Source: Malania oleifera
Taxonomy: Eukaryota > Streptophyta > Magnoliopsida > Santalales > Ximeniaceae
Assembly (NCBI RefSeq): GCF_029873635.1
Contig: NC_080420.1
Span: 122,830,719-122,894,718, forward strand
Length of the DNA: 64,000 nt
Reading direction: 5' to 3'
Shown here: positions 1 through 10,130 of the stretch, one piece after another
How the letters are laid out: every line of letters begins with the position of its first letter
How positions within the stretch are numbered: position 1 is the first letter of the stretch
Position numbers and translations under genes: made by a program
The notes under the pieces: model-generated
What the model saw: only the letters and a program-made list of their open reading frames with translations
Databases searched by the model: none
What the model was told of the DNA's origin: nothing

Positions 1-173
1 TTATTTTTAATTTAAAATTATATAAAATGAATAATTTAATTCAAAAAAATATATTTCTAAAAATAAAACTTCAAGCAACTAGTTGTGAAAACAACTAAAA
101 ATCATAAAATCTAGTTTTTAGTTTTTTCACAAACAACTGAAAATCAGCAACAAAATGAAAAACTGATAATATA
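1..173. repeat. Partial MITE-like repeat at window edge
   Basis: This AT-rich stretch is a diverged copy of the segment at about 607-735. Both carry AATGAATAATTTAAT followed by a run of A, then an AGTTGT/ACAACT pair and CAAAACAACTAAAAA or its close variant. The window therefore opens inside a second copy of the element annotated at 174-850. Which end is missing cannot be told from here. Confidence 0.5.
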
Positions 174-850
174 AGGGGTTGTTTGGTATCATAGTAAAAA
201 ATTAGATGAATGAAAACTAGAAACAAAAATTAAAAACCAAAAACAGAAACTAAAAACTAAAAACTAGCAACTTGTTTGGTTAACTTTTATAAAACTAATA
301 CAAATTAAAAGCTTAATTAAAAAAAAATGCTTATTTTCATCTTTAAATCAAAATATTATTAAATAATAAAATTACGAATAATACACATTAAAAAATTATT
401 ATAATAAAAATAAAATTTACTATAATTATTTTACTTAATTGTTCTACTTTCAAAACTTACTTTATATTAAAAATTTTATTAAACATAACAATTGAAAAAT
501 AGCAAAAGTATTTTGTAATTGACTTTATTACGATTTTTTAAATTTATGTATATTTTTATTTTAATTATATTTAAATTCACATGATCATTTAAGTGATTTC
601 GATTTAAAAGTGTATAAAAATGAATAATTTAATCCAAAAAAAAATTATTTCAAAATATTAAAATTTCTGACAAGTAGTTGTCAAAACAACTAAAAAATTA
701 TAAAATCTGACTTTTAATTTTTTGACAAACAGCAAACGAAATTGCAATAGAAGCAAAAAACTGACAACAGAAACAAACGCACTTTTATAATATATTTTTT
801 CACTATGGAGAAATAGAAACAGAAAATAGCAACGATACCAAACAAATCCT
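174..850. mobile_element. MITE-like element with GTTTGGTATC inverted ends
   Basis: The left end (174-190) and the reverse complement of the right end (834-850) agree at 15 of 17 bases and share TTGTTTGGTATC. The interior is extremely AT-rich, repeats phrases such as ACTAAAAACTA and has no coding capacity. These are features of a non-autonomous DNA transposon, with ends of a kind common in plant hAT-like MITEs. No clear target duplication was found, so the superfamily is an inference. Confidence 0.55.
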
Positions 851-918
851 AAACAAACACATTTTTATAATCTATATCTCTACTGTGTAAAAACAAAAAA
901 TATAAAACAAGCCCTAAA
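851..918. repeat. Partial repeat of the MITE right end
   Basis: CAAACACATTTTTATAAT followed by ATCTCTACTGTG mirrors the end of the neighbouring MITE (about 774-830, CAAACGCACTTTTATAAT then CACTATGGAG). It ends in CAAGCCCTAAAC, similar to the AAATCCTAAAC at the MITE end. It is probably a tandem remnant of the same element. Confidence 0.4.
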
Positions 919-1047
919 CATCTTACATAACCTGCCCAACTACATTTAATAAAGGCTCATAACTTGCATTTGACAAACAACCATTAGGGCACACTTCATG
1001 TTCACCGCTACCACCTTCAACCTGTTCATAGATTTTGGAGAATCAGT

Positions 1048-1073
1048 TGTGTGTGTGTGTGAGAGAGAGAGAG
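1048..1073. repeat. (GT)n(GA)n microsatellite
   Basis: A short GT run passes directly into a GA run. The same composite order recurs at 4109-4163. Confidence 0.9.
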
Positions 1074-1210
1074 CACATGCACAAGGTATTCTCCAAAGAT
1101 GAAGTCCAACCATGTCTGTCAACCTTCATAAAGGCAGGTAGTGAAACATTTTCCCTCATATATGGGTATAATAGCAAGAAACATTAAAGTTAATAACTCA
1201 ACTACTCAGG

Positions 1211-1224
1211 AAAAAAAACCCCCC

Positions 1225-1260
<36 letters not shown>
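1211..1260. repeat. A8-C8-G34 homopolymer block
   Basis: Eight A, eight C and then 34 G follow one another without interruption, followed by TGGGTTTGGTGGTGGTGG. Runs this long are rare in AT-rich plant DNA. The block could be a real slippage or G-quadruplex tract, or a sequencing or consensus error. Confidence 0.9.
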
Positions 1261-1261
<1 letters not shown>

Positions 1262-2034
1262 GGGTTTGGTGGTGGTGGTTACCCCACGTGTTTGGGGAAA
1301 AGAATGGAGGGGAAGGCTCTTATAATTTTTCCTAAGAAGTTGTTTAGTTGCATTATTCAGTATAATTTGAGAACTATTGGAAGTTCTATTCTTATTTTCC
1401 TCAAAATTTTACAATAATTCTTGAAGCATCCATCAACAAATTTAAATTCAAAGAGTAAACAGCTGAAGGTCTAAACTCCTTTCAGGTGCCGCTGCAATGA
1501 CATTCTGAGACACTCTCATGATGATCAAAGTGGAAGGACAGTCTCAAGAGACTTGCATTACATCTTTTACCCAGAAAAGAACGGAAGGAGACTGAAATAA
1601 GAAATTTGAAATTACCATGCGGCAAACCATTTGCCATTTGTTTGAAGAGCAAAAGCTTTTCAACTCAAACAAACTTCCTGCATTGGTTTCTGCAGATCAT
1701 ATATTTCCCCACAGAGTTATGTTGAGATTCTATCAACACTGCAGTGTGTTTCACTGGGACTCACAATGGGTCAAGAAGCTGCTTGGAGAACACTACAGCA
1801 GCAAGAGAAGATGTACAAATGAGGGAAAGAGGCATCTGCGTTTTTCAGTAGCTGCAAATAGTGCTGAGAGGTCGACTGAATCACTTCGACATAGAGTTGG
1901 TAGGCAAAAGTTATCAGGAAATACTTGTTCAAGAAACAAAGGAATGAATTTTTTCAAGAGGGACTTGCGGTTGTGTTTGGAAGTATGGATTTTAAGTTTT
2001 GAATGTGGATTTGTGAGTATTTGGATAAAACTCA

Positions 2035-2172
2035 CGCTGCGTTTGGGAGCATGGATTTCGGACCTTGGATTTGGATTTGGGTGGATTTAGACAAATTTAA
2101 ATATAATTTTTTATTACATTTTATTCAAATTGAATATAACTCCAAATCCAAAGCCTCTCCAAACATAGGGTT
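2035..2172. mobile_element. Short MITE-like element
   Basis: The left end GCTGCGTTTGGGAGCATGG and the reverse complement of the right end (CCTATGTTTGGAGAGG) are imperfect inverted repeats. Both are followed inward by GGATTTGG. The size of about 140 bp and lack of coding capacity suit a MITE. The exact ends are uncertain and no target duplication was established. Confidence 0.4.
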
Positions 2173-3096
2173 AATATATTTCATTCACTTGTTCATCAAA
2201 AACAAAAGACTGCAGTTTTATACAGGTGGTTCTTTTTCCTGAGTGACCATTTCTTTTTGAAAACGTAGTATTTACAATATGCCTATGTCACCTTGTGGAC
2301 AGAGAGGAATGCTAATTAAGGGCCTGTTCAGTCGTGTCATTATTTGAAATTTTAAGAATGAATAATAAAATTGTTTTCAACAAGTGGACAAGGCCTAAGA
2401 TTTTCTAAGGTAGTCCCTTCAAAATGGACCTGAAGTTTTAGGGGTCCCTTGAAAATCAAAAGTCCAAAACCTTAACAAGGCATCAACCTATTTCAGATAA
2501 TGTAAAATTGGAATTCTATATGTGTTTGCACCAGGAATTTTGCACACCATGCATGAAAGAGGCTATTGTGTTGCAAGGGCTGATATGTCAGAACACAAAG
2601 CATAGAGAGAGAAAGGAAACTCGGCCGGTGAGGTTTTGGTTCATGGTGACAGGATTGAAGGAAGACTGCCCAGAGTCTGTGAGGTTAAGAAAAATCGGTT
2701 AGCGGAGACCATTGAATAAGTTTCTTCAGCTTGGGTGGGGAAGTAAAATTAATCCATGTGATGGAGTTAAAAGCATGTAGAAGGCCCTAGAAGAGATGGG
2801 GAATCAGTCAGAGACAGTGTGTACTGAGTCTACTGACTTGCAGCAAAGAGAGTTAAAGACCATGTCATAGATGCAGATAACTCTGGGAGAGAAGAAAGCA
2901 AACCAAATGGAGGTGCAGTCACAAAGAGGGAATGAGGAAGAAAGAGAAAAGATAAATGATGCTTGGATACAATTTGGTTGCCAATTCAACTAGTTTGCCG
3001 AGAATCTGTACTTTTCAGAACAAATAAAATATAAAAAACCTAAGATTGTCAATAAAATATCACTTATGAAATAATTCTCAGAAGAATATGAAAGCC
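2173..3096. other. Intergenic, nothing recognised
   Basis: No coding frame of significance and no RNA gene. A TTAAGGGCCTGTTC at about 2316 followed by ACAAGGCCTAA at about 2388 hints at a very short Tourist-like relic, too weak to call. Confidence 0.55.
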
Positions 3097-3626
3097 GTTA
3101 GATTACCACTTTACCTTTAAAGTTTAGGCTATTAGATTGTGGACCAACAATGTATATCAAGCTTTAACACTCCCCTGCATGTGCAGCCAGATAGCATGAG
3201 GAGAAATAAACAAACAACAAATAACGCCGATGCAAGGAATGCAATAATTTCTAAACATTGTACAACAAACGCAGGCAACAAAGACTAAAACCCAGGACCT
3301 CCTGATAACCAACTTTGACACCATGTTAGATTACCGCTTTACCTAGAAAGCTTAAACTATTAGGTTACTTGTGGGCCAACAATGTATATCAAGCTTTAAC
3401 ACTCCCCCGCACGGACAGCCGGGTAGCACGAGAAGAAATAAACAAACAAAAAATAACACAATGCAGGGAATGCATTTATTTCTAAACACCATACAACAAA
3501 TGCGGGCAACAAGACTAAAACCCAAGACCACTTGATAACCAACTTTGACACCATGTTAGATTACCGCTTTACCTAAAAAGCTTAAACTATTAAATTGTGG
3601 GCCAACAATGTATATCAAGCTTTAAC
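3097..3626. repeat. 228-230 bp tandem repeat, about 2.3 copies
   Basis: The landmark GTTAGATTACC occurs at 3097, 3325 and 3555, giving periods of 228 and 230 bp. Each unit contains CCAACAATGTATATCAAGC, an ACTCCCC(C/T)GCA segment and GATAACCAACTTTGACACC. The third copy is cut short after about 70 bp. It codes for nothing visible. Confidence 0.85.
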
Positions 3627-4105
3627 CAAACCAAAGTTTCAAAAATATCCAGGCTTTATCCCCAAAATTTGTATTGAAAGAAGAAAAACATACTATACAG
3701 TAGCAAGACATTCTCAAATGTCATCTAACAACCCCAGATTAGTATCAAAACCTTAAAAGGGAAAGCGAAAACAACTAATGAGAAAATTGGTCCCTATCCA
3801 ACATCCAGTAAAAAAATTAAATTAAATTAAATTGATTTAATTCTATCACACAACAAACATAAAATTTATGTTTGCCAAACAAAAATTAACATGAATACCT
3901 TAAAATGGAAATAGAAAGAACCAATGAGAATATTAGTGGTCTCTCCAACATCAAGTAAAAAAATCAAATTAGTTTAATTCTTTCACGCAGCACATAAAAT
4001 TAACAGGGTAAAAATAAAAACCACAAAATTCTAACATGCAACCGTGAACAGCATTCAAAATATAATCAATCTAAGAATTTCTCAAAATACCAGAATTCCT
4101 AACGT

Positions 4106-4108
<3 letters not shown>
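3627..4108. repeat. Diverged roughly 145 bp duplication in non-coding DNA
   Basis: A segment starting ACCTTAAAAGGGAAAGCG near 3750 recurs as ACCTTAAAATGGAAATAG near 3897. Both continue with AATGAGAA, CTATCCAACATC or CTCTCCAACATC, and AGTAAAAAAAT. The two copies are clearly diverged. The rest of the stretch is featureless AT-rich DNA. Confidence 0.5.
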
Positions 4109-4162
<54 letters not shown>

Positions 4163-4163
4163 A
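4109..4163. repeat. (GT)n(GA)n microsatellite
   Basis: About 15 GT units pass directly into about 12 GA units, lying some 490 bp downstream of the TRAPPC4 stop codon. Confidence 0.95.
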
Positions 4164-4650
4164 GATAGGATTACCTGAGAACATGCCGATGGAGGTGCTG
4201 GCAAGTTTATACTTCACAGTAAAATGGGAAAAGCTGAAACCACAGAGATCTTATTCCCCAACTACACAAAACGTGCGCTGGTGCTTGAAAGATGATTGGG
4301 TGCTACTTTTAAGGAGAAGCACATCATGCTGCTGCTTCCAGTAGTTGCGCTTGGGTGCTTTAGGTTACAAGAAGGATTGAGATCAACTTTCCTAATAACA
4401 GTTCTAGCAAATTATGCACATAGCAACTGAACATATCCCACCCATCCTTTGTTCTTAAACTCCCATTTTATGCACTGATCTTTCAACGGCAATTGGAAAA
4501 GTAAGCATATCACTTGTCATTATTAATGAAAAAAGTAGGATTTTTACATTCATCATTAAAGTACAGTAGTAGCTTATATGAACTGGAGCACATGACAGCT
4601 ACAATTAAAATGAAAAATTAAGACAACAGATCAAGAAACAAACTGATTAG

Positions 4651-7600
4651 TCACCGCCCTAACAACACCACACGATCCTTTTGTATTGCCTGGGTAAGGT
4701 TGATATCAAATAGCTCGCAGCGTATTGGCATCTCCATTTCATAGAAGGGGTTCTTTAAAACATAATCTGTGTACAGTTCATATATAAGTTTCAAGAGACC
4801 CTCCATGTGCTGTGTTCCAGGCTCAGAGACCGCAAAGAACTTTGTCCCTGCAAGGACAAACCACAATCTATAACTTAAAAAAATAAAATAAAAATAATAA
4901 CCTTTAAAAAGCATTTGGATACAAACATAAGTGAAATTTCCTAGAAACTCCAAATTCCCAAGGACAGGACCATATACTTTAAGTAGAGAGCAGGCAAGGT
5001 ACAGCAATGAAGGGTTCAAAAAGGAACATAATCTTAATTTTTAAATTTTACATCTTTCCCATGTTTGTGTATCATATATTCATACCTGCCACTTTTCAGA
5101 AGATAATAAAATTTAAAAAAATGGAAATAGATTTCAACATGAAGTGCCGTCACTGTTATGTGTTGGAAACCTTAGAGAAGTCTCAAAACTTCTCAAAATT
5201 ATCCATTCTAATAGGTATTATTTAAAAGTTATCTCCTTCCATAAAGATGCCTATTCGTAATAGGTGCCTTCCAAGAGATGTCTCCTTTAATGAAAGGGTA
5301 TTTGTATCTATAAGGACATAGTGCCACACAAGAATATATGCATAACCTCATCTCCTCTCATCTTCTTATCTACAATATTGATTTTATATTTTATCCTATT
5401 TACATTTGGGCATCTATCTGGACTGTTCAGTCCATCTCTCTGTCAATGTACCAATAGAACGAGAATATGAGACTACTGCAAGTGAACCTAGCTTTTATCT
5501 TGGACATGGTATTGCTTGTCGATATCACCCGCACATAGGAAGGTAATACCATATTTAGGACAACGGTTATCCAGTGACTCAAGAGCCAGCTCGCACTATT
5601 TTAATGTAATTTTTTCACTTATTTAGATATGCTATTTTGTTGATTCCATTGCATATAAAAGGACAGATTAATCTACACATATTCTTTTCAACATAATGTT
5701 CTTCCCATCACAGAAAACACTAAAACTGAAGAATTGGTCATCCTTAGAATTATACAAGCGGTTTGCCATTGATGGCAGCTAAGCATAGTGTAAATTTGAA
5801 GGTTGAGCACTTGACTATGGGAGTACCAGAGAAGATAATGATACCCACTTGTGCTTTACAATTGTGGCAAATCTAGTCATAGTTTAGAGTTGTGCCACTT
5901 GTTGTTGAAATACCGAATAGAGCCATTTTAGAATGTCTCATTGCAGTTAACATTTATGCCAATTGCTCCATTCTTTGTAGTACAAATATTTTGCAAGCTC
6001 TACAAACAGATTGATGACTCCATTGTCATAATCAATAAAGGCACAACCATAAGAGAGGAGGATTGTTTCACTGCAGGATGGACTACCAGCAACCAAGTAT
6101 TATCGGTCACAGTTGCTACCTTTTATAATCTTTTTAAACTCCTCCCATCCATCCAACTACAGAAGTTATATCCTTGCAGCCCAACCAAGTTAAGGATACC
6201 AGTGATTTCCACTCTTGATTTCCCTGCAGATTAAGCTTCATGTTTTTCTAGAAACAATAATACTTTCTACTGAAATGATTTGACAGGGAGATAAGAGTTA
6301 ACATATTTTAAATTGAAAATATTCTAAAAATATTTTTAGACTTTTTTTTTTTTTTTTTTTTTGAAAGAAGGTCTCAAAATGGAAATCAATAATTGAGGTC
6401 ACTACAGGACCTACTATACTCAATGAAGGCAAATAATATACGCAAAAGTTGCAGTCAATTATTTAAATGTTATCAAAACACCAAATCAATCCAAGCTTGA
6501 ATCTGTTCATTTGAAATTTGAGTTCTTCTACTTTATGTTTATTTACTTATTTCTTTTTTCTTATTTCTACTCATTATTGTCACTTTATTCTTTTATCTTA
6601 CACTCATTAAGGTTTTGTTTGGATAAAAAATTTGTTTGGGAGAAGGAAAGGAAAAGAAAACAAGAAGGAAAGACATTTTCCATTATACTCTGTATCAAAT
6701 ATTATTCAAAATAAAAATTAGTTCTAATATGTTTAAAAGTTAAGAAAAATTAAATATTAATCATGAGTAAAGTTAAAATTCGTTCTTTGAGTTGTTATAT
6801 GTTCATTTTCTTTCCCACTTTCCTTGATAACCAAACACAAAAAATCAGATTCCTTCTCATTTTCTTTTCCTTTCCCTAATCCTCTCCAAGTTTCAAACAG
6901 GCCCTTAGTGCTATTGTAAGATTTTGATAAAATGCCATAAGTCATTATTTTGTTATGAAAATAATCTATATTTTCATTTGTCATAATGAATTTTAAAAAC
7001 ATAAATATGAATTCTACAAGGCTCCAAAAATTATGATGATCATGAAATGATTCTAATGAGACTTATGCTACATTTGTTCATAACATAAATATTCACAAAA
7101 GTCATATTTCTAAGTTCACAGCAGTCATTTCATTTGACTCCATTAATTTAACCACACAATCAAGCAACCTTGAAACAGTACCCAGTCAACGAAATATTAA
7201 CATAATGCTGCATTTAGTAATCAGTAATTTAAAACCACTCCTTCTAAATTTTTCAATACTTGAAGCTCAATAATACCACAACCTGCCCTAAATCAAGCCT
7301 AACCAGAAATTTTCTCTGATTTTCCTCATTTTTCTCAGCAACCAAACAAAGGGTTTTAAAATAGAATACCCATAACAACAAACAACATATAATTCAAAAT
7401 TTATTTTAATTTTTCCCAATTCTCTCAGCAACCACGTGGGTGCCTAAAAATTAGAATTCCGAATGCTTAAATTACCAGTAAGAGGCTGGAAGCAGTGGAG
7501 ATCGAACGTATCAGCTTCGAGGAGTTCGATGCCTGAGCAGCCGACGACCGGCGATAGCTGCTGCGAGATCGCGTGCATCGAGTGCCACAGGCTCGCCAAA

Positions 7601-7859
7601 CGCAAGCTATCGTTCGTGTCCATGCGCCCCGCTGAACCATAGTCCTAGATTTTTCTCCCAAAAAAAAAAACACACGGGCTGCTATCAGATCGCTATGCAA
7701 TATTGATCGAAACTGGAATTGGGTCTGTTTGGTGCGAAGGAAAATATGATTCCTAGGATAATACGGACCAGAATTCTCTCAGGTAAGAGATGATTCTACC
7801 TTGTGAAAGATCAAACCTCCCGACTTGTTGATGATATAGAGGCTGTAAATTGCAGCCAT
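4651..7859 (-). CDS. TRAPPC4: TRAPPC4 (Trs23-type TRAPP subunit), three exons
   Basis: The coding exons are 7859-7800, 7644-7476 and 4847-4651. Joined, they give an unbroken 141-codon frame plus TGA. Exon 1 begins [15 protein letters not shown]; exon 2 encodes [20 protein letters not shown] and ends LHCFQPLT plus one base; exon 3 restores GTKFFAV and carries [18 protein letters not shown] before the end DRVVLLGR. Donors are GTAGAA and GTAATT, acceptors ATCTAG and TTGCAG; phases match at both junctions. By family knowledge, Trs23/TRAPPC4 is a small longin-fold core subunit of the TRAPP tethering complexes, which act as Rab guanine-nucleotide exchange factors in ER-Golgi and post-Golgi traffic. 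The length is that expected for plant homologues. Intron 1 is 155 bp and intron 2 is 2,628 bp. No disabling change was seen. The family assignment is very secure; UTR limits are not visible. Confidence 0.95.
4848..7475 (-). other. Long second intron of TRAPPC4
   Basis: The intron runs from donor GTAATT (7475-7470) to acceptor TTGCAG (4853-4848). It is far longer than intron 1 and holds a Tourist-like MITE and a T-run near 6343-6362. A 97-codon plus-strand frame at 5941-6234 has no recognisable domain and looks like chance. Confidence 0.85.
6608..6907. mobile_element. Tourist-like (PIF/Harbinger) MITE in TRAPPC4 intron 2
   Basis: The left end reads TTAAGGTTTTGTTTGG and the reverse complement of the right end reads TAAGGGCCTGTTTGAA. 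TTA occurs on both flanks (6607-6609 and 6905-6907), as expected for a 3 bp TTA target duplication. Inside, GGAAAGGAAAAGAAAA on the left is mirrored by its complement TTTTCTTTTCCTTTCC on the right, so the roughly 300 bp element is a near-palindrome without coding capacity. Confidence 0.6.
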
Positions 7860-8625
7860 TGATACTCTTGGGGATCCAAAAAGCACAGCGCGATCTGAGC
7901 TTGGAGCTAAGATTTGTGAGCCTTAGGTTGAACTGTTGAAGAAGTTGCCGCAGTGCTGTGTAGAACAAGAATTTCCAAGATCAAGTTAATGGGATCCGAC
8001 CCGAGAGCCCGAGACCCGACCCATAACTCATAAAATAATGATTTGATTAAGTTTTTTTCCCATTTTATTATTATTTTATAATAAAATATTAAATAATACT
8101 CTGTTTAGAATTTTCCAGTCTAATGCTTACGTAATCTCATAGTTTGGTCCTATGAGATTTGCAAGGCCAGGCAAATTGGGTGTCGACACTTGTTAAGGCA
8201 AATCTCACAGGACCAAACTACAAGATTTGCTTGGGAAATGGAACTATTGCTCGGTGTTTGACGCGTGACAAATCTCGTAATTTGGTCCTGCGAGTTCAAC
8301 AACCCTTTCTCCTTCAATTTTCTTCGCAAACTAAGGGCAGCAGAGAGACCAGAGAGGAGGAGACTACAGAGCAGAGGGCAAAGTGCAGAGGCCGTCTGAT
8401 TTGTAGGTGACCGTTGCTCGTCGACCTGTTGCTCATGAACGTTGAGGAGGAGGATATAAAAATGGGAGATGGGGTAAGTTCAATGAAACATGTTTGCTCA
8501 TTTGTTTTGAAATTTAAATTCATATTTCTGATTGAAAAAATTGTTAGTTTGATTGATAAAATCGTTAGTGTGACTCATAAATTACTACATAGCACCTTCA
8601 ATTTGTTTATTGAAGGCATTGTTTG
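7860..8625. other. TRAPPC4 upstream region with foldback repeat
   Basis: This stretch lies upstream of the TRAPPC4 start codon on the minus strand and should contain its promoter and 5' UTR. No TATA box can be assigned with confidence. The main structure is the foldback repeat at 8132-8297. The short open frames at 8159-8635 show no recognisable domain. Confidence 0.5.
8132..8297. repeat. Foldback repeat with TAGTTTGGTCCTATGAGATT arms
   Basis: The arm at 8133-8164 is nearly the exact reverse complement of 8198-8229, with a spacer of about 33 bp. A third, direct-orientation copy (CAAATCTCGTAATTTGGTCC) sits at 8269-8288. The arrangement could be the end of a small DNA transposon or a stable RNA hairpin. 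Confidence 0.6.
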
Positions 8626-9039
8626 TGAAAACTAAGGTATAGTCCCAAGAGGGGGTGAATTGGGTTTATAAAAGTTTCTTTTAAATTTTTTTCTAAATTC
8701 ACTACCTTTTGTAAGTTTCTTAATCACACAAGAATGATTTGATTTTTAATGCTTAATTAAGCCAATCACAATCCACACTCAATCAATGAATTGGTCAAAT
8801 ACAAACTCATGATTTTTAATGTGATACTTTCAACAATGTCAAACAATACCCAATCAACCAACCAATTTACCAATCACAAGTTATTTAACCAATATTTTTG
8901 TAGCAGCACTTTCAACAATTTAGCGTATGAATAACTCAAGGTAGAGTTTGATAAAAGCCCTGTTGTAATGACCCAAAGAATAATGATATTTAAATATTAA
9001 AGAGAGAGGAACTTGGGAATATAAAATAGGGCAGCAATA

Positions 9040-9248
9040 GACCTCGTCGACGAACACTTCGCGTTCATCGACGACGTAGCATATTAGGTTCGTTGACGAG
9101 GGTGTGCTTCATTGATGAGAAGATACCGAGGGGATGTATATCACAACTCTGAATTTCGTCGACGAGGAGTAACGTTCGTCGACGAATAGCCTTCTTGACC
9201 TCGTCGATAAGGTGACGTGGCTCGTCGACAAAGGTCAATGTATAAATA
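9040..9248 (+). promoter_or_regulatory. LTR promoter: TCGTCGACGA array plus TATA box
   Basis: About eight full or degenerate copies of the palindrome TCGTCGACGA, for example CCTCGTCGACGAACAC, GTTCGTCGACGAATAG and CCTCGTCGATAAGG, are packed into 200 bp directly ahead of TATAAATA (9241). The same layout recurs in several other LTRs here. The motifs and TATA box are seen directly; a regulatory role is inferred. Confidence 0.6.
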
Positions 9249-9977
9249 GCTCAAACTTCATTTTTTGTCTAAATTTCGACACACCAAACCTTCTCTCTCT
9301 CTCCTCCCTTCGTTTCCCCTCCCTTCTCTCTAAGTTTCTAGGTCAGATTTACGCCGGTTCGATGATCTGAAGCCACCAGGACACTCCTGGGGAAGTTCTC
9401 TGCATATCTTCCAAAGTGGATCGTCGGTGGGGATAGTTTGAAATTCATTCCTGAGTTAAGGTAAGGTTATTTATTCAAAATTTGGTCTTTCCATAGTTAT
9501 AGAAAATGTGATTCATGAAAAAATACTGAAGTTTAGTTCTGGGAGTTGTCATTTTTAAGGTATTGATCGGGGAACCCTACGGGGGCAGGACTAGTGAATT
9601 TCAAGGGGGGTCTCTTTTCAGTAATCAGGTAAGGGAATAAACTAAAGTAGTCATTTTTCCATAAAAATTATTATTAAGTTATTAATAGAATTATGTTCAG
9701 GGAAGCATGTAATATTTTTGAATATTATTGAGGAAACGCATGTTTGGGAAAATACTGCTATAATATTGAAATGTATGTATTAGTATGAAACGCCAGAAAA
9801 TATGATTTTAGAATAGAATGTATGGTTTTATTCAGCATTGTGTGTCATGAATATTATTTTACGTGAAAAGTATTATGTTATGGCAATTTTACAAATAAAG
9901 CATGTTTTCAGAGATTATGGAATAATGCAGTAGAGTATGGTTTCAAAATACATGATAAACAAATTATTTATTCATAT

Positions 9978-10022
<45 letters not shown>
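9978..10022. repeat. (TA)n microsatellite inside LTR
   Basis: An uninterrupted TA run of about 45 bases lies just ahead of the GGCGCAAGGCCGT minisatellite. Confidence 0.95.
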
Positions 10023-10025
<3 letters not shown>

Positions 10026-10028
10026 AAT

Positions 10029-10130
10029 ATTCGACGCAAGGCTGTGATTGTTAGTCGGCGCAAGGCCGTGTAATATTTATGATTTTGGCGCAAGGTCATA
10101 TGTATGTATGATTTCGGCAAGGCCGTATGT
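10029..10130 (+). repeat. LTR minisatellite, GGCGCAAGGCCGT type
   Basis: Four degenerate copies of a GGCGCAAGGCCGT core (GACGCAAGGCTGT, GGCGCAAGGCCGT, GGCGCAAGGTCAT, GGCAAGGCCGT) are spaced 27-37 bp apart by AT-rich linkers. Other LTRs in the window carry a minisatellite of different sequence at the same place. Confidence 0.7.

Larger units (their letters stand above)
919..2034. other. Non-coding host DNA, no gene recognised
   Basis: Open frames here are short and resemble no family I know. One plus-strand frame at 1617-2090 encodes 157 residues but shows no domain and has no splice context. A GT/GA microsatellite and a poly-C/poly-G tract lie inside this stretch and are listed separately. 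Confidence 0.6.

Noticed and set aside
1617-2090. 157-codon plus-strand open frame
   Set aside because: No domain, no splice or promoter context and low-complexity end (WISDLGFGFGWI) that comes from the inserted MITE; treated as chance.
5941-6234. 97-codon open frame in TRAPPC4 intron 2
   Set aside because: No recognisable family and it lies wholly inside a supported intron.
8314-8635. Overlapping open frames of 69-73 codons upstream of the first solo LTR
   Set aside because: They overlap on both strands, show no domain and are AT-driven.
9040-9235. Possible CRISPR-like array or phage-type repeat
   Set aside because: Copies are degenerate palindromes with irregular spacing in a plant LTR promoter; no cas genes and a eukaryotic context.
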